Program-made: the position numbers and the translations under genes
Shown here: one piece after another, positions 11,240 through 22,639 of the stretch
How the letters are laid out: the number at the start of each line of letters is the position of its first letter
How positions within the stretch are numbered: the first letter of the stretch is position 1
The notes under the pieces: generated by a model
Told to the model about the DNA's origin: nothing
Databases searched by the model: none
The model's input: the letters and a program-made list of their open reading frames with translations, nothing else
Origin: Mercenaria mercenaria
Taxonomy: Eukaryota; Mollusca; Bivalvia; Venerida; Veneridae
DNA length: 64,000 bases
Assembly (NCBI RefSeq): GCF_021730395.1
Contig: NC_069364.1
Span: 81,275,501 to 81,339,500 of the forward strand
Direction of reading: 5' to 3'

Positions 11240-11665
11240 ATTTCTTAATTCAGACTCGATTTAGTGGTTTCAAGTTATGCTTTGGAAAAACATTATTTTG
11301 TATAATAAAGGGAGATAACTAAAATCCATATGAAGTTATGGTTATTTTGATAATGTACATCTTTTCAATGGCCTTTAAATATCATTACATGAAATTTAAT
11401 TATACTTAAATGCTGTTAATACTTTTCAAGTTACCGGTATGCCCAGAACAAGCATTATGTTGCATAAAAAGGGGAGGAAATTAAAAAAATTGGTAGGTAA
11501 AGTTATCGTTCTTTGACAATACTATTCGTCTTAATAGCCTTTATCATTATGTGAAGTTTCAATCAAATAACATTAATACTTTTCAAGTTATGCTCAGACA
11601 ATAATGTGATTGACAGACAGACGGTCAAAATGGCAACTATACGCTTCCATTTGGGGAGTATAAAG
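11240..11665 (+). repeat. Dispersed repeat ending in GACAGACAGACGG
   Basis: Two diverged units of about 165-185 bp share CTTTTCAAGTTA(C/T) and TATGTGAAGTTTCAAT-like blocks. The copy closes with GATTGACAGACAGACGGTC and a CTTCCATTTGGGGAGTATA end. This repeat organisation is common in bivalve genomes; it lies in HARBI1-like intron 3. Confidence 0.6.
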
Positions 11666-12050
11666 AGAATGGCACTTTATTCTTTGCCAAGGACATGGAG
11701 TTTAAAATATGTAAAATGTTTTATGTTTAGAGCTTCTTTTAATTTATGAAATATATTTTGGAAAGAAAACTTTGCAGTTACTTCAATAAACGACAACAAT
11801 ATTATAATGTACTTTCATAATTTCAATCTTTATATGCATTTATATCACATGTGACAGCCTTTTTACCTAATTATGCATATTTATGAACCATCAATGTACT
11901 GTTAAGATTTCCCAACTGATTAAGGTTCAATTGATAAAGATGTGATCATTATGAACATAAATGCATAACTTACATGACTATATGCAAAGAAATTTATTAT
12001 TCACTCAAATATAATATAGATACTACAGTAAAAACGTCTAAGTACTATAC

Positions 12051-12283
12051 CGCATGTCTGGATCCACAACTGCTTGTACATTTATTGCGTGATACCCTTT
12101 TCGACACACAAAAATGTCTTCTCTAACTTTTGGTGCCAGAATTGGGATGAGTGTGCCGTCAATCGCACCAATACAATTCGGAATCCTTGCGATATTGAAG
12201 AACTTTCTTTTCATTGTTGCCAGAGACGCAGCAGTTCTGGGGAAATTGATGTTATTCAGCTTTGCATCAAGTGCTTCGATAAC
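12051..12283 (-). CDS. HARBI1-like: HARBI1-like gene, exon 3 (first catalytic Asp)
   Basis: The 233-nt exon reads VIEALDAKLNNINFPRTAAS, then FFNIARIPNCIGAIDGTLIP, then RKGYHAINVQAVVDPDM. PN.IGAIDGT.I.I contains the first acidic residue of the DDE triad (Asp about residue 143), and RKGYH.INVQ is a family hallmark. Start phase 0, end phase 2 (CG|GTATAG), matching exon 4. The acceptor (AAACTGAAG|GTT) has a weak pyrimidine tract, so the exact 5' border could be a few codons different. Confidence 0.88.
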
Positions 12284-12475
12284 CTTCAGTTTAAACATTA
12301 TTTATTGTATTATAATTATCATGTACATTGTACATTGTATACATTCACACTTAGAAGTTACAACTAATAATACATTACAAAATTTACACAATACTTAAAA
12401 GTTATACACAACTCCTATTTAATGGGTTTATTTCAAAATGAAAATATCATTCAGTTTCTATGCCATAAAAGGCAT

Positions 12476-12660
12476 GCGATCTGATCCGGACCCACTCTGT
12501 TCAATTAACATCTCATTATAACTATACTGACTGAATAGCGAACAGTATGGATCCTGATCAGACTGCAAATGTGCCGGCTTATTCGGATCAATACTGTTCG
12601 CAACGGACATAAGGCTGGTTTTCGCAAGACACGTCTCATCTGTAATTTAGATTTATTACT
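12476..12660 (+). repeat. Dispersed repeat (GCGAACAGTATGGATCC family)
   Basis: GCGAACAGTATGGATCCTGA followed by CAGACTGCAAATGTGCCGG matches, in the opposite orientation and diverged, GCAGTCTGATCATGG and ACACTGTTCGCCATTCAG at 16920-16980. Both copies look like one short non-autonomous element family. This copy lies in HARBI1-like intron 2. Confidence 0.55.
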
Positions 12661-12883
12661 GGTATTAAAGTGTTTTATGTAATTGAATGAAAATGAGACT
12701 ATAGACAGAAAAATATTTAAACATAATTTAACTGAAACACAATGTTAAATTAGATGTAAATTCTGAATTTCGAAGATACTGTAGACAAATCTTGAATAAA
12801 TTGCGGCTCATAGAGAGTTATTTATTGTTTACAAACATTCTATTATTTATCATTGAATACTAAAATGTAACATATTGACTTAC

Positions 12884-12985
12884 TTGCCATATGCATCGAC
12901 ATACAGAACTCTTTGAGACACCATGTATTAGCCCGCCCTCGCTGTAAAATTCACCTTTCGCCAGGAACTGTAGTGTGATCAGTAG
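12884..12985 (-). CDS. HARBI1-like: HARBI1-like gene, exon 2 (helix-turn-helix region)
   Basis: The 102-nt, phase-0 exon reads LLITLQFLAKGEFYSEGGLI then HGVSKSSVCRCIWQ. It matches the family pattern L..LRFLA.G.F...GD..GVS.STV.R, which forms the helix-turn-helix-like DNA contact region. Acceptor TATTCAATTCAG and donor GGCAA|GTAAGT are both strong. Confidence 0.9.
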
Positions 12986-13127
12986 CTGAATTGAATACAA
13001 ATTAAACAAACTCACATTTCACGTTTCAATCATAGTCCAACAAATTTAACCCCCAAAATAATAGTAAAGCCCTAGAAATATTATACCTTTGTCAGCTTGT
13101 TTGCTCAGCCAGCTACATCTACATGTA

Positions 13128-15734
13128 TCGTGGTCGAACCGTCTTTCGAACCTCTTAATTGTTGACATGGGCTGATACTTATTTGCGGTAAATGTTAAAT
13201 AAAATAACGAATCAGCAATGTAAAATAATCATTTATAAATACCTTGCAAATATTAAGTTACTACATCCTTCGTCAGTTATCCAACAATCGTCCAAAGTTT
13301 CCCACCACCCTAACATCTAAAACAAAATGGCGGCCAAAAATAGAGCACCTGCTTTCGAACCTATTTTTAAATTACAGCACAGTTCAAAAAAAATGTTCCA
13401 AAAGTCTCAACACTGTAACAGTAATTAACTTTGAACTTTAAACAATTCATAACAGTTATTTATTTTCTATTCTTCAGTGTTTGTTTGGTCATGGCAAGGG
13501 CAGATAAACGTATCATTACGCCTAATTACTCTCTGCTTGCAGCAGTAATTAAGTGTGTCCAGTGTTTACAACCTGGAGAATCACACTGGGCCCACTTTGT
13601 AATCACCAATGACACACAATTTTTCAGTTGAGCGGGCTGAAACAATTTGCAGACGCAGCATTTGTCCTCATCTGGCATATCATCATCAGAGTCATCAGTG
13701 TTTGAATCTGTATCTAGAAGAAGGTTAATGTGTGATGGTCCAGGAGTAGGTTCGGGGTGGTGGAAAACAATGGGCTGTACATATGGCTTTTCTTTGCTGG
13801 ATGACTTCTTACAGACCTTCTTTGGGATGTTTGACTTTGGTTTCCTGGGTGTCTTTGTTGGCTGTTTTACTATGGGTTTGGGTTTAGTAATAATTTGTTG
13901 TGATATGTCTGAACTGGTGATTTCCTGACCAGAAACAACATTACTGAAAGTTTTCTTAGCTGATGCCTGATGGAACTCCTTTTTTAATTCAATTACAGTC
14001 TCTGCTGCCCGGAAGTATGCATTTAGGTCACACTGAACATCAGGAACCTGTTCGGATGGCTCTTGAACAGAGCAACATAAGGCTCTGATGGCTTGAAGTT
14101 GTCAGTACTTATGGCTGTTCTGTCAAGAGGAAATATGCCCGTTTTCTGAAAGGCTGACTTGAGGTTGTTATTTGACAGTGCTGTTACATATGAACTAGAA
14201 GCCAGAGCAGCAACATTAAACCTGGTAATTTTCGATGATGGATGTTCCCTCAGAAACTTATGGCATGTGTTGTTGTATATCTTCTGTAGGGGCCCAAAGC
14301 CCCCTACATCCAGGGGCTGAAGACAGTGGCTTGTGTGGGCAGGCAGCCACAAAGAGAATATATTGTTCCTTTTAGCCCATTCAAGTACAGGAACATTGAT
14401 GTGCGATCTGTGTCCATCAAATATGACAAGTACTGGCTGATTACTGTCTGGTCTTTGTATGTATTTGAGAAAGTGGCTCTCTAAATATTCATGAAAAAAT
14501 GACTGAGTTAGACCAGCCAGTTTTTGACATAGTTCCAGCTGAACCAGAAGCTGCACCTTGAAGCAAGTCTTCATTCATCCGCTGCCCTTTAAACACAAAG
14601 AATGGAGGCACTTGGGTTCCAATGGCATTTCCTCCCCCAATGATTGTGGTTACAGCTGACCTGGAGGAAGTATTGCAGGTACACTTGCCTTGCCACCCAC
14701 AATATATGGTGGTGAGTGCTCTGTCTGTATGCCCTTTTCGTCAATATTATATATGCACTCAGGTTTGTTGAGAAGGTTATTGTTCATGATTACAGTTTCT
14801 AAGTTTGTAAAGTAACTGTTCACTGCCTGTTGAGATGTGGATGCAGCTCTACATTTTGTTAAAGCTCTAGGCTTAGTAACTCTAAGCTCAGGCCACCTTT
14901 TCTGAAGCCACTGAACCACTTTACAGAGAGAGGTTTGTCAGGAGAACGTTTCTTCAGAAAAACTGCATAATCACTGGCTTTGGAAACAACTTCTGTGATG
15001 GTGAATCCATACCCAAGGTCTGCCATATGCTTTATATGTTCCACCAGTTTAGCCTCCTCTTCTTGAGTGAACAATGGACCTGGTCCTGTCATCAGTGTTT
15101 CCTGGGTCAACACGGCCTTTCACACGATCACGAAGTGTATTATGTGGAACACCATACTGCCTAGCAGCAGTCTTCACAGGAATGCCCGTCTCTTTAACCA
15201 GTTTATAAGCATTAAACAATGCTGAAGGAGAATATCCCTTGTGCTTCATAGCTCTCTTCACTGGATTCAACTGAAATATAAATTGAATCAATTAAAAATT
15301 TTTTTTAAAAAAATCATAAAAAGAAGGTGAAAAAGCAATGGATTTCAGTATTTGAACAGTGCAGTAAAAATTGAGAGTCACATGATTTCACCATGGTCAC
15401 GTGACCTCTGCAGCAGCCGAAGAGAGCGAGGTCAACTGTCAAAAACTTTGAGCACCTTTTATGTTAAAACTGGGTTGAAATTCTATTGGTTATATATTGG
15501 GGTCAATAAAGTAATAAGAATTTTATTGATTTTTATCTTAATTGGAAGAAAATAGTTAATACTTACTTGTTTATGACGCATAATTTTTGGTTTGACAGCT
15601 GTAGCGTGTTGTTTGTAAACAAAGCACCGATACTCACAAATTGATGACGTAATGCGCACTTGTGCATGCGTGAAAATCGCGAGAAAATGAAAGGTTCGAA
15701 AGGAGGTGGGGTTCGAGAGAAGGTGCGACCACGA
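13128..15734 (-). mobile_element. Pogo-class DNA transposon inside HARBI1-like intron 1
   Basis: Ends TCGTGGTCGAACC (left) and its inverse GGTGCGACCACGA (right) are flanked by TA on both sides (13126-13127 and 15735-15736), the target duplication of the Tc1/mariner/pogo group. The 2.6 kb body carries one transposase gene on the minus strand with an intron, an N-terminal helix-turn-helix, an acidic-triad core and a Cys/His-rich C-terminus. The ends are well preserved but the coding part has several frameshifts, so this copy is inactive. Confidence 0.88.
13480..15581 (-). pseudogene. Pogo-like transposase with PHD-like C-terminal finger, broken
   Basis: Exon 1 (15567-15581, MRHKQ) splices in phase 0 to an exon from 15270. 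That exon has a psq-type helix-turn-helix (GIPVKTAARQYGVPHNTLRD), then FTQEEEAKLVEHIKHMADLG, and a DDE_1-type core: YNIDEKGIQ (first Asp), VLVIFDGHRSHI (second Asp), LQPLDVGGFGPLQ (third Asp). The C-terminus has a Pro/Lys/Ser linker, an acidic run (DTDSNTDDSDDD) and CCVCKLFQPAQL...WAQCDSPGCKHWTHL...YCCKQR...FICPCH, a zinc-finger layout like a PHD. Frame changes occur near 15110, 14920-14880, 14650-14580 and in the finger near 13590. About 550 codons when whole, typical for pogo/Jerky-type proteins; function known for the family is cut-and-paste transposition. Confidence 0.85.
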
Positions 15735-16231
15735 TATAGATATTTGTGGGTCTACTTTTCAGTGGTTCACTATTGTGTGGTAGATTTTACTGGCAAAAGA
15801 ACATTTAGTTGGTTGTTGTCTTAATTAATTATCACAAGACATCAACTCAACCTTATGCAATATGCCAGCATTTTCGTCGAAGCCTACTTTCTCAGCCCAG
15901 CCAGTGTTCCAACTTCAACTCTGACAACTTTTTAGACAGTGCTACATAGACACCACTGTTTTATGAAATCCATAAGTTTAAGCGATAAAAAAACAACAGC
16001 ACGTGTGTCCCCACATACACAATGCATTATTATTCTTAAATCTCAAACATCAAATTTTGGTTCTCGTGTGTATTGTAAGGGTGAAGGTCGTAAACAATGG
16101 GAGATAACACAGTCACAACTAAATCAGGCTATAGACACGTCGACCGACATTAGACTACTGCAACGATACTGAAAATGATAACACTAACAATATAGATCTT
16201 TATATGAGATAGATCTGCAGTACGGTAATAC

Positions 16232-16432
16232 CTTCGTGAGAGAAGAAATCGGATGACTCCGCATCGTCTTAGGTTTAATATCTTCCTCTATTAAACCATG
16301 TAAGTCCATAATCTGTTGCCTCGAAAGACGGTACTTCTCTTTGATTGCACTTTCAGGCAATGTATCTAAGTAATTCGGCCTTTCGCGAAAGATTCGCGGT
16401 CGTCGACGCTGGTTATTTCTCCTGTCGGCCAT
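16232..16432 (-). CDS. HARBI1-like: HARBI1-like gene, exon 1 (start)
   Basis: ATG at 16432 opens MADRRNNQRRRPRIFRERPN, followed by YLDTLPESAIKEKYRLSRQQ. P R.FR.R...L......I..KYRLSR..I is the standard HARBI1 N-terminus. Donor ACGAAG|GTATTA is in phase 0 and joins exon 2. An upstream in-frame ATG at 16618 would add 62 residues unlike the family, so the MADRR start is preferred. Six exons sum to 1008 nt, 335 residues, close to the 349 residues of human HARBI1. HARBI1 is known as a nuclear, transposase-derived protein partnering a Myb/SANT protein (NAIF1); its role here is not known. Confidence 0.88.
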
Positions 16433-16600
16433 ATTTACGCAGGCGTTACTCAAGGTTTTTGTATGCGTATATTTACGCAAATATTTACGCAAACTATTTT
16501 TGCGTACGCACAAATTTACGTAAAACGTAGAGTTACGCATACGTAAGTACGTTAGTAAAACGGTCCCTAGGTGAACATCCATGATACATCCCACAGAAAG
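16433..16600 (-). promoter_or_regulatory. TACGCAAA-rich upstream region of the HARBI1-like gene
   Basis: Just upstream of the chosen start lie many short repeats of TACGCA/TACGTA (ATTTACGCAAATATTTACGC, TTACGTAAAACGTAG, TACGCATACGTAAGTACG). The cluster could be a promoter or the degenerate end of a transposon. No TATA box is obvious. Confidence 0.35.
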
Positions 16601-16759
16601 AAAAACACTGCCTGTCACACTAGAGTTCGTGATAAGATTAACTGATTGGCCGGCAAAGTACCTACATTATTCTACCAGGCAATAAGTGAGATTAGTTCCC
16701 AAAGAATTGTATGAAACAAGAAAACAGGACTGAAAGGGCAAGGAATGCCTGAGAGAATT

Positions 16760-17035
16760 AGACAACAGTGTATTCTACTAGTATCTTTGAACGTACTATA
16801 TCATATTTAATGTGCATAGCATATAATCTTTCATTAAGTGTTGATTTATTTTCATTTGCTTTTAATCCCTTATCCTGCTGGCGGCAAGTGATACTTCTTT
16901 GGTGACCAGTGCAGAACAAGACCAACCTGCACATCCGTGCAGTCTGATCATGGTCTACACTGTTCGCCATTCAGTCATAATCGTTTTGGTAGGCACCCCT
17001 TTTAGCAGTTAATGGTACTGTCCAAATTGAAAGAT
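16760..17035 (-). repeat. Dispersed repeat, second copy of the 12476 family
   Basis: Contains GGTGACCAGTGCAGAACAAG, GCAGTCTGATCATGG and ACACTGTTCGCCATTCAG, the reverse orientation of the copy at 12476-12660. The 70-codon minus-strand frame covering it is not a gene. Confidence 0.55.
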
Positions 17036-19371
17036 GGACAAATTCGTTATAGAAATTTAGCAGTCTAAAGGTTATAAAGCGTATGCTATTGAATCATTTC
17101 AATATTGTAATTTATACGAAATATTTTGACTAAATAAAAAATCTGAATCGTACGATTTCACAAGCAGCTGTCACACTATTTTTTGTTGACAACAACATGT
17201 GAGAAAAGGACCCAGATCCAATATTCTGACTGATGGTTACACTATTAATGTACAATGAATGTCTATTTCGAATCTTTTCACTTACCCCAGTCTTATGAAA
17301 TATTTCTTGTACGTACGCCAGTCACTAGAGTCTAGATGGTGTGTAGAAATAATTTGCTACGTGAAGACTTTAGTAAAAACAGATTATTTTTATTGCAGAT
17401 AAAAGACATCCTGTTTAAAAACTTATTGAAATCTCATCCCCAGTCTAGTAAATAACCGTTCACGTTCACGGTAGCATGCATTTCCACTACCGTCCACGAA
17501 CAGGCTCAATGAAACCGAGCCTGCACTATTTTCGCTTATATTGTGGTTTTCCACTTTTTTATATTTTATTCTAAATCTAGCTACAGCAGAGTTTTTTGCC
17601 ATCTGTAGGTTTGTTCGTATTCCCATGGTTGATACCTTGTTCTTTCTTTAAACATATATAGATTTCCGGTATTTCGTTTGGAGGACAGTGGAAACTTTTA
17701 GTTTTTATTTATATTTATTCCAGTCTCATCCATATACATTATAAACAAATATACATGTATACAGCCAGTCTATCAGAATTATTTGAGACTATACAACACA
17801 TAAATCAACATCATTATTTGTTTGTACAAATATTAAAACATACAGCATTATTCGTACAAATATTAAAAATAGCATTTCTGGAAACTTTTCCAGTGTACAT
17901 AATATATTAAGATTAGTTCTGAAAAAGAGTATTTCTATTTATTTAATTTTACTTTATCTATTTATTCATATTAATATGAGTTATGTTTACTCTTGCGGTG
18001 TATCGAGTAAACTTGACTAAAGATAAATAAAATTACTAATTACAATCACTTAAACTTCAAAACAGAATACAGAAAGCAGCAAATTTAAGTATTAGATGTA
18101 CACTTGAAATGTTTCACTGCTAACTTTTATGATGTAGTGGGGAAAACTTTTGCCAGAGGCGGTTAGGACAAGGGCAACAACGTTTATGTCATCTTCGTTA
18201 TCAATTATTCGATAATTCTTCAATTATCTACCAAATTACTTTATTTTGATAATAACAATGCTGTACAGATGCAAAAACGTATCGATGTGATTTACAAAGA
18301 AATATCATAATAGTAAACACCACATAACTTGTAACGATCAGATGTTTTGTGTTTCTTAAACTTGGAAGACCGCATTTCACTCGACAAGCTAAAAATTCTT
18401 CAAAGATTTATTTAATCATGTCGAAAGTAAAGACGGATGGGCTTAATCGCATTTTTTTCAATCAACAAGCCTCAAATATCAAAGACAATTTTAAAGACTG
18501 ATCATGTATACATATGCGATCACAGACACTTTTGGTTCGGAAAGGCTTAGTGAGCGGCTCTAGACCCTATGAAACATCTCACTCAGGTTTTCTTTCTTTA
18601 AAATCATTCCATTTGCATAGCTTTCAAAATCTAACAAGTATAGTCAGTGTAGGACAATATTTAAAAATATGTCAAAATGTATCACCAAAGCGCTACTAGA
18701 TACCAAACACTTCAAACTTCGGATTCGCAAATATTAGTGACCTAAGAACTAATACTTTATTTACCAGTCAAACAGGTAAGCGCACCTTAGCAAACAATTA
18801 ACATATGGTGGAAACATATTTACAGTGATTTATTTCCGGTTATCTAAATCAGCTTAAAATTAGGTTCAGAGATGTTTGTATACTGTTTTGGATCTCTGAT
18901 ATAGAAAATAAAAATAGCGCCAGGTTATGGTAACTATATTTGAAAGTTGATGCTTGTGAAAGGTTAAGCTGCCTAACTCATTCTATGCGAATTCAATATT
19001 GTTTAACCATACTTTTATTGGTGAGAAATAAAATAATAATAAGTTATACTTATTTTTGTGTTAAAGAAAAATTTGTAAACGATTCTTTATTTACATTGAA
19101 TTGCAAATTTCAGTTTAGAAACTAAGGAAAGTAACTTGGACTATAAGAACCCCAAGTATCTGTGTATGCGATATCAACTAAATTTGACCAACTACTCTGG
19201 AAGAACCAACAGATGGACAAGCGAATGAAAAGACAGACGAGATATCGAGGGATCAGAGCGAAAGCGTTCTTAGTAAATACAGATAAAGAAGTACCTGGAA
19301 CAGTTTCGCTCTCCCCCTCTCCCTCGATATTCAAAATACATTGTAACCATCCTCAGTCCACTGAATCCACC
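17036..19371. other. Intergenic, one short dispersed repeat
   Basis: AT-rich. The only repeat recognised is at about 17451-17620: TAGCATGCATTTCCACTACC followed by ACGAACAGGCTCAA. It recurs at 40655-40760 as GCAGCATGTGTTTCCACTAA and ACGAACAGGCTCAA. I see no exon, RNA gene or long frame in the rest. Confidence 0.5.
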
Positions 19372-19541
19372 TTAAGAGTTTAGGTGGCAAATTGTTCGTT
19401 TTTCGAGAATAACATTTTTTTGGGTCGAAGAATTTTGTTTCAATTTCAATCATAAATGCGCAAATATATTTACTTGCGTTTGATTATCAAGAAAATGTAT
19501 GTCACCGAATTCGTTTTTTTTCAGTACCACCGATTTGTCCG

Positions 19542-19565
19542 CCCCCCCCCCCCCCCCCCCCCCCC
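19542..19565. repeat. Poly-C tract, 24 bases
   Basis: An uninterrupted run of 24 C, followed by ACCCAACCC. The corresponding place in the right arm of the element (near 24120) has only a short GGGGTGGGG, so the run expanded in this arm. Confidence 0.9.
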
Positions 19566-20309
19566 ACCCAACCCAGGCTGAAATGCGACGTTATTTGGTG
19601 GTATTTTTAAAGTTACGCTAAAGTTTCGGACGATTTCGGAAAACTTGTACTATGGAACATGTTGTCGACATTCTATCGAAAAAAATATATGTTTATTGAA
19701 AGTATATCTGAAATATAAGAAATAACACATATACAGTTAATTGAATAATAGTAGAAAAAAGTATTCCCGGCTAGTTTTGAGCTCCGAACGTTTGGTTTTA
19801 ACTTCAATTACAATAAACTTTATTAGCATTCGATTTCGATACGTGATTTTAGTCTTTCAAAAACTCATCATTAATTTCTTTATGTATTATCTTCAATATT
19901 AGTATTTGATGTGAATATGTGTTATAATGGACTCATGCGTGTTACCGTTTCAAAATTTTCTAAAGGACAACGAGACCTTACATCAATGGACGATATCGAT
20001 GTAAAATATCATAACTGTGCGCCTTAGATGTCGGATTGTTGCTACATGTATGAATACCCACAAGTTGAATTTTTACTGTTAACGGAGTTTGTTTACTTAT
20101 TCGTTTTAGTTTAAAGAAATACTCTATATTTTTCATCACTGATTTTCTGTTTGTAATTCGAGCTCGATTGCTGACTTGATATAACGTTTCTTCCATTACA
20201 TATTAGAAAGAAAACTTAAAAGATAAAATTATTAAACAGTACCGACTTTGTTGTACTCGAGTTCTTGCAGGAGACATATCATGCCCACTGTGATGTCGAA
20301 GATGCATAT

Positions 20310-20480
20310 GCACTGTTTGAAGTGCATCATTCTGTCATGCTTCTCCATCGTAGTGTCACAATCCTACTGTCACGCACCGCCATTGCTCTATCACGCTTCT
20401 CCATCGCAGTTTCACCATCGAACTGTCGAGCTTTGCTATCGCATTGTCGCGCCTCACCCTCTTTTTTCTGTTTATATGCC
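20310..20480 (+). repeat. Degenerate minisatellite (CTGTCACGC..CACCATCG)
   Basis: Repeats of the form CTGTCRYGC...CATCGYA, each 20-27 bp, occur here (TCTCCATCGTAGTGTCACAA, TCTCCATCGCAGTTTCACC). In inverted form they appear at 23395-23545 (CTACGATGGTGAA, GTCGTACTGTCACAC). The two overlapping open frames here are by-products of this repetition. Confidence 0.65.
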
Positions 20481-21039
20481 TTATTTGCATTGTACTGTTC
20501 AAGAATAGTCTCCGTTGGTCTATTGTTTTAATGAGGTTTGAAAAATAAGGGTAGGGTGTAATTTAAACGAATACCACCCGATCAAGTGTTATTTCTAAAC
20601 AATATTGTATTCAAAATTAACCTCTCTGCTAGAAAATTAGTAATAATACATGTAATTGTTATTAATTGTTTTGTAAAAAAAATGTTTTTAATCAGCTTTT
20701 ATTGCAAGCCATGGAACGTTAAAAATATTTATTGTCAGGTTAACATCATAAAAAATACACTTGCAACAGTGTGTTGGCGAAACACGACAGTACGATATGG
20801 TAAACCGCAACAGTAAGATGGTAATAGACATTTACGGATTAAGTCTACGTGGACTGTGGACACCTAAGGCGATAGATTTTTCAAGGGGACCGTCTCAACA
20901 TAGACTAATTATATTATGCGCGATATGAAAAAGAGTTTATAACGGCAATAGGGTTTGAGTTATTATATCATCACTATGCGGTAGGTGATATAAAATTTGG
21001 ATGTGCCTATTGCATTCGCTCCGGCGTCGGCGTCGGCGT

Positions 21040-22045
21040 CTCCGTTGGTTAAAATTTTTGATAAAGTCAAATATCTCTGTAACTGTCAGAGCTATTGACT
21101 TGAAACTTAAAATACTTATTCACTATCAAAGTCTACACAAGGAAGAACAATCCCCATAACTCTGATTTAATTTTTACAGAATTATGCCCCTATCTAATTT
21201 AGCATTTTTGGTTATAGTTTTTGATAAAGTCAAATATCTCTGTTACTATCAAAGCTACTGACTTGAAACTTATAATAGTTATCTACTATCGAAGTCTACA
21301 CCAGGAAAAATAATCCACATAACTCTGATTGAATTTTAATAGAATTATGCCCCTTTTAACTTAGAATTTATGGTTAAAGTTTTTGATAAAGTCAAATATC
21401 TCTGTTACTATCAAAGCTATTGACTTGAAACTTAAAATAATTATTTACTATCGAAGTCTACACCGGGAGAAACAATCTGCGTTACTCTGATTTGAATTTT
21501 GATAGAATTATGCCCCTTTTTAACTTAGAAATTTTGCTTAAAATTTTTGATAAAGTCAAATATCTCTGTTACTATCAAAGCTATTGACTTGAAACTTAAA
21601 ATACTTATTAACTATAAACGTCTACACCAGGAGAAATAATCCCTATAACTCTGACTTGAATTTTGACAGAATTATGCCCCTTTTTAACTTAGAATTTTTT
21701 GTTAAAGTTCATGATAAAGTCAAATATATTTGTTACTACCAAAGCTATTGACCTGAAACTTAAAATACTTATTTACTATCAAAGTCTACACCGGGAGAAA
21801 CAATCCCTATATCTCTGATTTGAATTTTGACAGAATAATGCCCCCCTTTTAAATTAGAATGTTTGGTTAAAGTTTTTGATAAAGTCAAATGTCTCTGTTA
21901 CTATCAAAGCTATTGACTTTAAACTTAAAATAGTTATTTACTATCGAAGTCTACACCAGGAAAAACAATCCTCATAACTGTGATTTGAATTTTGACAGAG
22001 TTATGTCCCTTTGTAACTTAGAATTTTTGGTAAAAGTTTTTGATA
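21040..22045 (+). repeat. Array of ~165-bp monomers
   Basis: Six to seven direct copies, each containing TTTGATAAAGTCAAATATCT, GCTATTGACTTGAAACTTA, AAGTCTACACCAGG and GAATTATGCCCCTTTTTAAC. They start near 21055, 21220, 21385, 21545, 21710 and 21875. Preceded by GGCGTCGGCGTCGGCGTC (21023-21040). Monomers of this size inside mobile elements are known from bivalves (pearl/CvA-type elements, BIV160); membership is not shown here. Confidence 0.88.
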
Positions 22046-22325
22046 TATATTTTTTTTATTAACGTCGCACCGACACATGATAGGTCATATGGCGACTTTC
22101 CAGCTTTAATGGTGGAGGAAGACCCCAGGTGCCCCTCCGTGCATTATTTCATCACGAGCGGGCACCTGGGTAGAACCACCGACCTTCCGTAAGCCAGCTG
22201 GATGGCTTCCTCACATGAAGAATTCAACGCCCCGAGTGAGACTCGAACCCACATAGATGAGGGGCAAGTGATTTGAAGTCAGCAACCTTAACCACTCGGC
22301 CACGGAGGCCCCAAAAGGTTTTGAT
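22045..22325 (-). repeat. tRNA-derived SINE, second family (Leu/Ser-like head)
   Basis: On the minus strand it begins GGGGCCTCCGTGGCCGAGTG and GGTTAAGG, a long-variable-arm tRNA head with B box GGTTCGAGTCTC. The body follows, with GGTGGTTCTACCCAGG, and the tail CGCCATATGACCTATCATG and GTCGGTGCGACGTTAAT with an A-rich end. It resembles the bivalve V-SINE type described as RUDI, from memory only. It is inserted in the end of the 165-bp array. Confidence 0.85.
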
Positions 22326-22639
22326 AAATTCAAATATCAGAGGATGGGAGCAAAATTTCAAGAACTTTACTGCTGAAGTCCTAAGGAAAATGACAACAAA
22401 GGAAAGAAATTCCCCGAAAAACTCTTAGTCCACTAAAATTATTAACAGGTACAGATGTGTCAAAAAACACCTTAACTTTGCAGGTACCATCCATGTTGTA
22501 CCAAAGAAAAGTGGTCTCGGCTTTTACCTACGGCTAATAATAAAAAAGTTACAAAATAACCTATTTCTAGTAACATAAAAGGGAAGTAATTCAATAAAAA
22601 ATATTGTAAGTGAACAAATAAAAAAGAATCTGCCAAATA

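Noticed and set aside
20248-20531. Two overlapping ~87-codon frames
   Set aside because: Produced by the CTGTCACGC/CACCATCG minisatellite.
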